A DNA stretch of 64,000 bases, taken from positions 1-64,000 of the forward strand of contig NZ_PRDM01000002.1 of assembly GCF_015182285.1 (NCBI RefSeq), written 5' to 3'. The translations under genes were made by a program, and so were the position numbers. Under the pieces are notes generated by a model that did not search any database, was not told where the DNA came from, and saw only the letters and a list, made by a program, of their open reading frames with translations. The number at the start of each line of letters is the position of its first letter. Within the stretch, counting starts at the first letter, position 1. Below, piece by piece: positions 15,564 through 23,790 of the stretch. Source of the stretch: Flavobacterium hungaricum (GTDB lineage Bacteria > Bacteroidota > Bacteroidia > Flavobacteriales > Flavobacteriaceae).

Positions 15564-17744
15564 TTATTCTGCTCTTCGTAAAAAATGAAAATCAAGTTGT
15601 TTTTTAACTAAATCGGCATTTTTTACTTTAACGTAAATTTCATCTCCCAATTGTAAAATACTGTTTGAAGTCGCACCAACCAAGGCATACTGTTTTTCAT
15701 CAAAAGTATAATAGTCGTCTTTTATCTCACGGATTCTAACCATTCCTTCGCATTTGTTAGAAACAATTTCAACATAAATTCCCCATTCGGTAACACCAGA
15801 AATAACACCAAGGAATTCTTCATCCTGATGATCCTGCATGTATTTGACCTGCATGTATTTAATACTGTCACGCTCAGCATTTGTAGCCAGACTTTCCATA
15901 TTAGAACAATGCAGTGATTTTGTTTCATACGTTTCTTCGTCTACAGAGGCACCTCCATCCAGATAATACTGCAATAAACGATGTACCATAACGTCTGGAT
16001 AACGACGAATAGGCGAAGTAAAATGGCTGTAATAATCAAAGGCTAAACCATAATGGCCAATATTATCTGTAGAATATTTGGCTTTACTCATACTTCTAAT
16101 AGCAAGAGTATCAATAAGGTTTTGTTCTTTTTTACCATTTACTTCTTCCATCAAAGCATTCAATGATTTTGAAATATCTCCTTTGTTTCTGAAGTCAATT
16201 TTATAACCAAACTTTGCAATTACTTGCTGCATGGCAATCAATTTATCTTCATTTGGTTCATCGTGGATACGATATACAAAGGTTTTCTTTTGTTTTCCGA
16301 TATATTCGGCAACCTTTCTATTGGCTAAAAGCATGAATTCTTCAATAAGATGATTGGCATCTTTAGAAACTTTAAAATAAACGCCTTCTGGTTCTCCTTC
16401 TGCATCCAGATTAAATTTTACTTCTACTTTATCAAAAGAAATAGCACCATTCTGCATTCTTTTCTTTCTTAAAATCTTCGCTAATTCATCCAGTTTCAAA
16501 GTTGCTTCTACAATTTCATCAGCAACCACATACGATTCTCCAGTGATAGAAATATCTACAGGAATTGTATTGTCTTTTGTTTCAATAATATACTGAGCCT
16601 CTTCATAAGCAAAACGCTGATCAGAATAAATGACCGTTCTGCCAAACCATTGGTTAATAACTTGCGCAGTTGGAGAAACTTCAAAAACGGCAGAGAACGT
16701 ATATTTCTCTTCATGCGGACGAAGCGAACAAGCAAAATTGGATAAAACTTCTGGAAGCATTGGTACTACCCTATCTACCAGATAAACTGAAGTTGCACGC
16801 TGATAGGCTTCATCATCTAGAATAGTTCCCTCTTCCAAATAATAAGAAACATCGGCAATATGAATTCCGATTTCAAAGTTTCCATTCTCTAACTTTTTGA
16901 AAGACAATGCATCATCAAAATCTTTAGCATCTTTTGGATCTATCGTATACGTCAATGTATCTCGCATATCACGACGTTTGGCAATCTCAGATTCCTGAAT
17001 TGAAGTATCCAGCTTTTGTGCAAAAACCTCTACTTCTACCGGAAAATCTGACGGCAGACCGTATTCTGCTAAAATAGCATGAATTTCGGTGTTGTGTTCT
17101 CCAGGTTTTCCCAGTACACGAATTACAGATCCAAACGGACTATCGGCTCTTTTTGGCCAGTCTTCTATTTTAACCAATACAACATCACCATTTTCTGCCT
17201 CTCCAATTTTGTCTTTTGGAATAAAAATATCCGTGTACATTTTCGGGTTTGCAGTAGAAACAAAAGCAAAATTGGCTTGGATGTCAATAACTCCAACAAA
17301 TTCTGTTTTGTCTCTTTCTATAACTTCAATTACTTCACCTTCAGGTCTTTTTCCTTTTCTTCTGTTGTAAACATAAACTTTAACCTTGTCTTTGTCTAAA
17401 GCACGGTTTAAGTTATTTGTCGGAATAAAAACATCTTCGGTAAAATCAGGACAAATAAAATATGCCGTTTTTCTGCTCGTCATATCTATCGTTCCTTCAT
17501 AATAATCCTGGCTAACTGCTTTTACTAAATATTTACCAGGTTCAGATTCTACTATTTTGTTAGACGAAGCCAGAATTTTTAAATCTTTTATAATCTGGTT
17601 TCTGCTTTTTGTATCGTCAAGTTCAAGTTTTGCTGCTATCTGTTTGTAATTAAATCCTTTATTAGGACTTTGCGATAAAATCTTCAGTATTTTTCCTGAG
17701 AAATCCTTGTCATTTTTTATCGGCTTTCTAATTTTCTTACTCAT
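15564..17744 (-). CDS. rnr: Ribonuclease R
   Basis: The 726-residue 3'-5' exoribonuclease degrades structured RNA. The order of domains is standard: a winged-helix N-terminus (about 15-70), cold-shock-like OB domains (about 75-230), the RNB catalytic domain (about 255-590) with the acidic motif DPKDAKDFDDA near 263-273, and a C-terminal S1 domain (about 640-720, GVISGVTEWGIYVEIV). The lysine-rich tail of the E. coli enzyme is absent, and the protein ends soon after S1. It heads a three-gene minus-strand run. Confidence 0.95.
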   Translation of the reverse strand: MSKKIRKPIKNDKDFSGKILKILSQSPNKGFNYKQIAAKLELDDTKSRNQIIKDLKILASSNKIVESEPGKYLVKAVSQDYYEGTIDMTSRKTAYFICPDFTEDVFIPTNNLNRALDKDKVKVYVYNRRKGKRPEGEVIEVIERDKTEFVGVIDIQANFAFVSTANPKMYTDIFIPKDKIGEAENGDVVLVKIEDWPKRADSPFGSVIRVLGKPGEHNTEIHAILAEYGLPSDFPVEVEVFAQKLDTSIQESEIAKRRDMRDTLTYTIDPKDAKDFDDALSFKKLENGNFEIGIHIADVSYYLEEGTILDDEAYQRATSVYLVDRVVPMLPEVLSNFACSLRPHEEKYTFSAVFEVSPTAQVINQWFGRTVIYSDQRFAYEEAQYIIETKDNTIPVDISITGESYVVADEIVEATLKLDELAKILRKKRMQNGAISFDKVEVKFNLDAEGEPEGVYFKVSKDANHLIEEFMLLANRKVAEYIGKQKKTFVYRIHDEPNEDKLIAMQQVIAKFGYKIDFRNKGDISKSLNALMEEVNGKKEQNLIDTLAIRSMSKAKYSTDNIGHYGLAFDYYSHFTSPIRRYPDVMVHRLLQYYLDGGASVDEETYETKSLHCSNMESLATNAERDSIKYMQVKYMQDHQDEEFLGVISGVTEWGIYVEIVSNKCEGMVRIREIKDDYYTFDEKQYALVGATSNSILQLGDEIYVKVKNADLVKKQLDFHFLRRAE

Positions 17745-17938
17745 ATATCTTTTCTTATAAAGTTTAAAATTACAAATAAGATATCAGATTACAGATTTTA
17801 ACAAATAGAATTATTAAAATTATAACTTTCAGATACTGATTTTCATCATTTTAAACAATCAAATTGATTCACTTATTTTAGTTATTGCTTTTTCAACTTA
17901 AATGCTACTCATTTCGTATCTTTATAAAAATCCCTTTT

Positions 17939-18172
17939 ATGGAAAGCTTTAAAACGATCGCCATATTCAATTACGACCACGAAACAGTTATTCTCAAACA
18001 CTTATTAGAGCAGGAAGAGATTCCGTATTTTTTTGAAAACGAAATCACTTTATCGGTCGTTCCAATGTATTCTGCGGCCTTGGGCGGGATCAAACTCAAA
18101 GTTCACCCCAGCGATTTCGAACAAGTCCAGGAAATTCTCGACAATCTTAACAATCCGCTTAAAATCGTTTGA
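17939..18172 (+). CDS. DUF2007 domain-containing protein
   Basis: The 77-residue protein begins MESFKTIAIFNYDHETVILK and contains ENEITLSVVPMYSAALGGIKLKV, matching the small DUF2007 fold (PII-like signal-transducing proteins of unknown role). ATG 17939 was preferred to the upstream in-frame ATG at 17885 because the family starts here and the sequence TATCTTTA (17918-17925) just before it looks like a -7 box. It is monocistronic. Function is unknown. Confidence 0.85.
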   Translation: MESFKTIAIFNYDHETVILKHLLEQEEIPYFFENEITLSVVPMYSAALGGIKLKVHPSDFEQVQEILDNLNNPLKIV

Positions 18173-18936
18173 CACAATTCTAAAAAATTCAAATCAGACT
18201 AAAATTCAATTCAAAAAATAAAATTTTTCATTTTCAACTTTTTTAGTTTTCAACATATATTAAATACAACAAAAAAGATTTTTAAAAATTTAAAAAAATT
18301 TGTTGGTTATTATAGTGTGTTAATATGTCGAATAAATTTATTTTTAAAAGTATTGAAATGAAGTTTCTCTTAGTTATCTTGAGTTATCAACATAGTTATT
18401 TTGAGTTAAAAGTTTAATTTTGAAGCCTTTTTCAATTTTAATTAACAACGGTTGACAACCAAAAATAGATTCATTTTGTAAATAAGTTGATAGGTTGATT
18501 TGTGTTGAAAATAGCATTTTTGATATTGATAACTTTTCCAAAAATTCCTGAAACTTTTCTTGCATTTTAAGTTTACGTTTTGGATTAAGCATTTTTATGA
18601 AATAACCAAAAAATAGTTCTAATTTTCTTTTCGAACTTATTAACATTTTCTGTTAATTTAAAGTTAACTGAATATCAACGAATTACGAACTCCTATTAAC
18701 ACCTCAAAATTTTAACAAATAATCTGATTATTATTAATTGAATATCAGACTATTATGTAGTTATCAAAATTGTTAATAACTGATAAGGGTTTGAAATAAA
18801 GACAGTTGTATTTTGTACCAATTGATGAATGCAGAACTCATAATTACTATTGATTTAAAAGAATGTTTAAAACCTTAGATTAAAAAAGAAATTAGTGAAA
18901 ATTAGTGTAATTCGTGGCAGTCATTTATAATTTAAG
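18173..18936. other. Gene-free AT-rich region upstream of rpiB
   Basis: About 760 bp with no supported gene. It holds a 15-bp direct repeat AGTTAT(C/T)TTGAGTTA at 18372 and 18394, a short palindrome GGTTGACAACC near 18449, and near 18893 a phrase AATTAGTGTAATTCGTGGC of a kind I recall as common in Flavobacterium intergenic DNA. A 90-codon minus frame (18374-18646) was considered and not accepted. Confidence 0.6.
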
Positions 18937-18944
18937 TAAATTTG
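18937..18944 (+). promoter_or_regulatory. -7 promoter box of rpiB
   Basis: TAAATTTG matches TAnnTTTG and lies 26 bp before the ATG. A matching TTG -33 box was not found. Confidence 0.55.
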
Positions 18945-18970
18945 CAAGACACAACTAAATAGTATTTAAA

Positions 18971-19402
18971 ATGAAAATTTCGATAGGAAACGATCACGCT
19001 GGACCAGAATATAAAAAAGCAATCGTTGCAATGCTTGAAGCTAAAGGATATGAAGTAACCAATTACGGAACAGATTCTGTAGATTCTGTAGATTATCCAG
19101 ATTTTGGCCACCCAGTTGCTAATGATGTTTCTGAAGGAAAAGCAGATTTTGGTATCGTAATCTGTGGCAGCGGCAACGGAATTGCCATGACTGTTAATAA
19201 ACACCCCAAAGTAAGAGCTGGTCTTTGCTGGACCAAAGAAATCGCGTATTTAACACGTTTACATAACGATGCAAATATTGTGAGTATTCCGGCGAGATTC
19301 ACATCGATTCCACAAGCGGTAGAAATTGTTGAAACTTTCTTAGAAACTGCATTTGAAGGAGGAAGACACCAAAATAGAGTGAATAAAATCGCCTGTTCGT
19401 AA
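18971..19402 (+). CDS. rpiB: Ribose-5-phosphate isomerase B
   Basis: This 143-residue enzyme interconverts ribose-5-phosphate and ribulose-5-phosphate in the pentose phosphate pathway. RpiB/LacAB landmarks are clear: IGNDHAGPEYK at residues 5-15 (DHAG motif), FGIVICGSGNGIAMTVNK near 59-76 with the catalytic Cys, and RAGLCWT near 82-88. It is the normal length. It has its own -7 box and terminator, so it is probably monocistronic. Confidence 0.96.
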   Translation: MKISIGNDHAGPEYKKAIVAMLEAKGYEVTNYGTDSVDSVDYPDFGHPVANDVSEGKADFGIVICGSGNGIAMTVNKHPKVRAGLCWTKEIAYLTRLHNDANIVSIPARFTSIPQAVEIVETFLETAFEGGRHQNRVNKIACS

Positions 19403-19447
19403 AAAGTCAAAAAAAAAATCGGTGCTTCGCACCATATAAATAATAAT

Positions 19448-19490
19448 AAACCGGGCGGATTTTTGAAATCTTTCCGGTTTTTATTTTTTA
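19448..19490 (+). terminator. Terminator after rpiB
   Basis: AAACCGG and CCGGTTT enclose an inner GATTT/AAATC pair, followed by TTTATTTTTT. It lies 46 bp past the rpiB stop. Confidence 0.75.
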
Positions 19491-19548
19491 ATATGTTAAA
19501 AATCAATTAATTGTATAGATATTTCATAGTTATTAACAATGTTGATAT

Positions 19549-19818
19549 CTATATTTTATTATTTATTTTAAAATAAATAATGACAATCTGAATCAAAATA
19601 ATTCCAGTAAATTTTACAATAAAAGAAGTTTTAGCCGTTTTATGTCTAAAGAATAACATTGCCAATAATAATCCAATCGTTCCGCCAATGAATGCGAGGA
19701 AAAACAGCGTGTTTTCTGGGATCCTGCGTTTTTGTTTACGAGCTAAAAATTTGTCGTAACCCGCAATTATAAATTCAAGAACATTTATAATTAAAAAATA
19801 GAGTAATAAAACTTTCAT
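19549..19818 (-). CDS. DUF1294 family small membrane protein
   Basis: The 89-residue protein has three hydrophobic segments. The family signature is clear: GYDKFLARKQKRRIPE near residues 20-35, then FFLAFIGGTIGLLLAMLFFRHKTAKTSF near 39-66 (conserved GG, G, FRHKT and F). Function is unknown. The gene stands alone on the minus strand between rpiB and the DUF3857 pair. Confidence 0.92.
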   Translation of the reverse strand: MKVLLLYFLIINVLEFIIAGYDKFLARKQKRRIPENTLFFLAFIGGTIGLLLAMLFFRHKTAKTSFIVKFTGIILIQIVIIYFKINNKI

Positions 19819-19951
19819 GTGTTGTTGATTAAAAGCAAAGATATTCTTTAGTTTTTTGAAATGAAAAAGTGATCTACAAGCTTGAATGATAGTAAAATTT
19901 TGGATTCAGTCTTATAAATAAATTTATTATTGATTGTTTTGGCTAAAAGTA

Positions 19952-19959
19952 TATTTTTG
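19952..19959 (+). promoter_or_regulatory. -7 promoter box of the DUF3857 operon
   Basis: TATTTTTG matches TAnnTTTG, 40 bp before the ATG at 20000. A TTG at 19934 gives 15-bp spacing, shorter than the consensus. Confidence 0.5.
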
Positions 19960-19999
19960 TTCGAAATTAACACGTCTATTATTATAGAATAAGATTTGC

Positions 20000-21868
20000 A
20001 TGAAGAAAATTTTTTATATTACATTTTTGTCATTTCATTTTTTAACCGCTCAAGAAAAATCCAAAATTCTATATAGAAATGAGGTAGTTTCTATTACCAG
20101 CAAAACAAAATTAGAAATAGAGTCTTTTATTGAAGAGCGAAGGGAAATTGCAAAAAGTAAAAATGTAGATGAATATTCTATTAATATTCCCTACGACAAT
20201 TTTAGCGAAATTTCTAATATAAAAGGAATGGCTATTAATCCTGTTACCAACAAAAAGACTAAAATTTATCAATACGATATTAGTACAAACGAACTAAAAC
20301 GCAGGGATATTTTTTACAGTGATAATAAATACAAACATTTTGATTTTAACTCCGTAGTTGATAAATCAAAAGTGGAGTATTCTTATAAAGTAAAACAAAA
20401 TGAACCACGATTACTTTCTTATTTTACTTTTCAGCACGAACTTCAAACCGTTTCTTCAAAATTCGAAATAAAAGCCGATCCGTCTATAGAAATTGGTTAT
20501 AAACTCTTTGGAGACCATCAGGATAAAATCATTTTTTCTAAAACTAAAGAAGGAGCTCTAGATGTTTACAGCTGGACTGTAAGCGATATGCCCGCGTACG
20601 AAGAAGAAAATAGATCTCCAAATTTTACTTATTTTCTGCCACATGTGGTCTATTACATTAAAAGCTACACTAAAGAGAATCAGAAAGAAAATCTATTTCC
20701 CGATGTAAAGCATCTTTATAAATGGTATTATTCTTTGGTGAAAGATGTAAACAAATTAGATCAATCAGCTTTAAAAGAAAAAACAGAAGAGCTTATAAAG
20801 AACAAAAAAACAAATAAAGAAAAAGCAAAAGAAGTATATAACTGGGTACAGCAAAATATACGTTATGTAGCTTTTGAATACGAAATGGGAGGGTTCATTC
20901 CACGAGATGCAGTTTCTGTTTTTGATAAAAAATATGGCGATTGTAAAGATGTTTCAAACCTTTTGAACGAAATGTTTAAATATGCAGGTTTAGAATCTAA
21001 TTTAGTTTGGATAGGAACCAGAGATAAACCCTATAGTTTTGAAGATGTACCAACTCCATTGGTAAGTAATCACATGATAACGGCATTAAAAATAGACAAT
21101 CAAAGATATTTTATAGATGGTACAGATCCTTTCTGCGAATTTGGTTTTCCTTCAGCAATGACCCAAGGGAAACAAGCTTTGATAGGATTATCCGAAGAGG
21201 AATTTGTTATTGAAAAAGTCCCTGTTCAAGATATAAAGGATAATAAAATTAAAATGGAGCTGGCACTTAAGATCACTGAGCATGGTGTTTCGGGAACTTC
21301 AAAAATGTTCTTATCAGGATATCAGAAAAGTGATTTTTTAAATATTTTATCCGGAAATAAACAAAAAGAAGAAGAGATATTAAAAAGTGGTTTAACGAGA
21401 TACAATGATAAAATAGAAATTCAAAACGTAGAGGTAAATAAAAACGAATATGAAAATAAGGATGCTGTGTTTTCTTATAATTTCAAACTCGACGGATGGA
21501 TTAAAAAAATAGGAGAGAAGATGGTTGTAAAACCTATTTTAATGGCTCCTTTTAAAGAATATATAATTGATTTGAAAGAAAGAAAATTTTCAATCGAGAA
21601 TGATTCAAAATTTACAGACGAATTTACATATGTGTACGAAATACCAGAAAATTATCAGTTAGAATTTATTCCAGAAAACAGCAAAAAAGAGAATGAAGCA
21701 TTAAGTTTTGAAATAGAATATAAAAAAGGAAAGCAGAATTTAATCGTATCACAAAAAATAGCTTTAAAAAAATTATTAATAACAGTCAAAGATTTTGAAA
21801 GCTGGAATAACGTAGTAAGCGAATTGACCCAACAATACAACCAATCTATAATCTTAACCAAAAAATAA
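20000..21868 (+). CDS. DUF3857 and transglutaminase-like exported protein
   Basis: This is a 622-residue protein with a signal peptide (about 1-17). A DUF3857 beta domain (about 40-230) precedes a transglutaminase-like core: WVQQNIRYVAFEYEMGGFIPR, then YGDCKD with Cys near residue 315, SNHM with His near 358, and IDGTDP with Asp near 372. The Cys-His-Asp triad is therefore complete. A C-terminal DUF3858-like beta region follows. Such proteins are periplasmic or surface cysteine hydrolases or cross-linkers of unknown substrate. The stop abuts the ATG of the next, related gene (TAAATG), and tex follows; the three form an operon. Confidence 0.9.
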   Translation: MKKIFYITFLSFHFLTAQEKSKILYRNEVVSITSKTKLEIESFIEERREIAKSKNVDEYSINIPYDNFSEISNIKGMAINPVTNKKTKIYQYDISTNELKRRDIFYSDNKYKHFDFNSVVDKSKVEYSYKVKQNEPRLLSYFTFQHELQTVSSKFEIKADPSIEIGYKLFGDHQDKIIFSKTKEGALDVYSWTVSDMPAYEEENRSPNFTYFLPHVVYYIKSYTKENQKENLFPDVKHLYKWYYSLVKDVNKLDQSALKEKTEELIKNKKTNKEKAKEVYNWVQQNIRYVAFEYEMGGFIPRDAVSVFDKKYGDCKDVSNLLNEMFKYAGLESNLVWIGTRDKPYSFEDVPTPLVSNHMITALKIDNQRYFIDGTDPFCEFGFPSAMTQGKQALIGLSEEEFVIEKVPVQDIKDNKIKMELALKITEHGVSGTSKMFLSGYQKSDFLNILSGNKQKEEEILKSGLTRYNDKIEIQNVEVNKNEYENKDAVFSYNFKLDGWIKKIGEKMVVKPILMAPFKEYIIDLKERKFSIENDSKFTDEFTYVYEIPENYQLEFIPENSKKENEALSFEIEYKKGKQNLIVSQKIALKKLLITVKDFESWNNVVSELTQQYNQSIILTKK

Positions 21869-23788
21869 ATGAAAAAAATAATACTAATTTTTCTACTTTC
21901 TTTTTTAGTAAAAATACAGGCACAAGAAATAAAAAGTTATACTTGGGATGCCGTTCCTAATTTTGAAAAAATTCCAGAAGAATACAAAAAACTACCAGCA
22001 GTTATCTTGTTTGATAAAAGATGGGTTCATACCAGAATTAATACAAATATGTATGGTTTTGCAAAATTTAAAATGGAACATTTTGCTGTTAAAATAAACG
22101 AAGCATCAGAAATTACTAAGTATAACAAAGTTACTGCAGACGACAATAATACGATTCGCGACACTAAAGATTTTCATGCCAGAGTTATTAAACCTAATGG
22201 AGATGTAAAAGTTTTGGCAGAAAGCCAGATTGTTAACTCGGATATAAAAAATGTCAAATCAATAGCTTTTGAAGGTGTTGAAAAAGGAGATATTTTAGAA
22301 TATTATTTTATTGTAAAAGAAAATCCAACCTCTAACGGAATGGAAATTTATCAGAAAGACGCACCAGTCCTTCATGCTGAATTTACACTGACAGATTCAG
22401 GATCTGCAGCTTCAAAAGTTTTTGCTTCAGACAATTTTAAAGATAACCATATTAAAAACAAAAATTTTTTTACAGCTGATAATATTACGCCATTAGTAAA
22501 CGAAAAAAACTCAAAGAAATTCAAAAATTTGGTTAAAGTTCTTTATTTAATAACAGGTACTCCACAAGCAATGGTTACCAAACAATGGAGTTCATTTTTT
22601 AAAGATTATATTAAATTTAAGCCTTATGCTTTTAACAACAACGAGGTAAAAAAACTTATTTCAAATCTGGATTTAAAAGATAAATCTACGGACGAAAAAA
22701 TAACTATTCTGGATGAGTATATAAAGTCGCATTTTGATACGTATTCTAAAGGCGAATCGCTTCAGCCTGATGTAAAAATTTTAGACGGAAAAGGAAAATT
22801 AAGGTACCAGGATTATATGTATTTGTATAAATATGCTTTAGAAACACTTAAAATTCCTCATGAAATTATTGCAAACGAAGATCGTTTTATCGGAGAATTA
22901 GACGATGAAATGATGACATTTTATGAGTTTATAGATTTTAATTATTATATTAGAGAAACAAATAAATATATTTTTCCAGGGAAACCCTACAGTCCATACG
23001 GAAATCCAGCTTACGAATTTCAAGATACCAAATCAAAAGGTTATAATTCAGCGAAGAAAGAGAATACCACTATTTTTGTTCCGATAATTTCATCAGATTT
23101 TACAAAAAATGATACAGAATCTATTGTAACTTTGGCTGATGATTTATCAAAAGCAACAATCGAGAAAAAGATATCTAATACAGGTTATACAGGACAGTTA
23201 TTGAGATATACTTATAATGATCTAGCAAATAATGAAGAGAAAAAAGAGTTGACAGATATGGTTAAAAGTCTATCGATGGATGATATTGATGTTAAACTTT
23301 TAGATCATACAGTTGAAAATTTAGAATTTAAGAATAATTACACCAATGTACCGTTTGTAATTAATTCTAAAGTAGAAACCGTACAATCATTTACTGAAAA
23401 AGCAGGTAATTTGTTAATGGTTAATCTTGGAAAAGTAATTGGTAATCAAAGTAATCTATATCAAGAAAATACTAGAAAAACAGATATCGATTTAAAATAT
23501 GCTAGAGAATTTCATAGTAAAATCGTCTTTAATATACCAAAAGGATATCAAGTAGATCATTACGAAGATTTGGTTATTGATAAAGTAATGAAATATGATG
23601 AAAATAAAAATTGTGAATTTAAATCGACAGTACAAATTATTGATAATCAAGTAATCATTACTATTGATGAAAAATACAAAGCGATAAATTATCCAAAAGA
23701 GGTTTATCAAGAATATAGAAAAGTTTTTAATGCATCTGCAGATTTTAGCAAAGCAAGTATTGTATTAAAACCAAAAAATAAAAAATAA
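21869..23788 (+). CDS. DUF3857 protein with degenerate transglutaminase core
   Basis: This 639-residue paralogue of the preceding protein has a signal peptide (about 1-18, ending KIQAQ) and a DUF3857-type N-terminal half. Where the upstream gene has KYGDC, this one reads RYQDY (about 312-316), so the catalytic Cys is replaced by Tyr. The later positions are also not preserved. It is probably a non-enzymatic partner or binding protein. It begins directly after the stop of the upstream gene and ends 2 bp before tex, which implies tight co-expression. Confidence 0.85.
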   Translation: MKKIILIFLLSFLVKIQAQEIKSYTWDAVPNFEKIPEEYKKLPAVILFDKRWVHTRINTNMYGFAKFKMEHFAVKINEASEITKYNKVTADDNNTIRDTKDFHARVIKPNGDVKVLAESQIVNSDIKNVKSIAFEGVEKGDILEYYFIVKENPTSNGMEIYQKDAPVLHAEFTLTDSGSAASKVFASDNFKDNHIKNKNFFTADNITPLVNEKNSKKFKNLVKVLYLITGTPQAMVTKQWSSFFKDYIKFKPYAFNNNEVKKLISNLDLKDKSTDEKITILDEYIKSHFDTYSKGESLQPDVKILDGKGKLRYQDYMYLYKYALETLKIPHEIIANEDRFIGELDDEMMTFYEFIDFNYYIRETNKYIFPGKPYSPYGNPAYEFQDTKSKGYNSAKKENTTIFVPIISSDFTKNDTESIVTLADDLSKATIEKKISNTGYTGQLLRYTYNDLANNEEKKELTDMVKSLSMDDIDVKLLDHTVENLEFKNNYTNVPFVINSKVETVQSFTEKAGNLLMVNLGKVIGNQSNLYQENTRKTDIDLKYAREFHSKIVFNIPKGYQVDHYEDLVIDKVMKYDENKNCEFKSTVQIIDNQVIITIDEKYKAINYPKEVYQEYRKVFNASADFSKASIVLKPKNKK

Positions 23789-23790
23789 AA

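Noticed and set aside
18381..18392. TTATCAACA as a DnaA box marking oriC
   Set aside because: It is a single imperfect match to TTATCCACA with no cluster around it.
18374..18646. 90-codon minus-strand frame in the gap before rpiB
   Set aside because: Composition is that of random AT-rich DNA, no family or promoter was recognised, and it ends in the 15-bp direct repeat.
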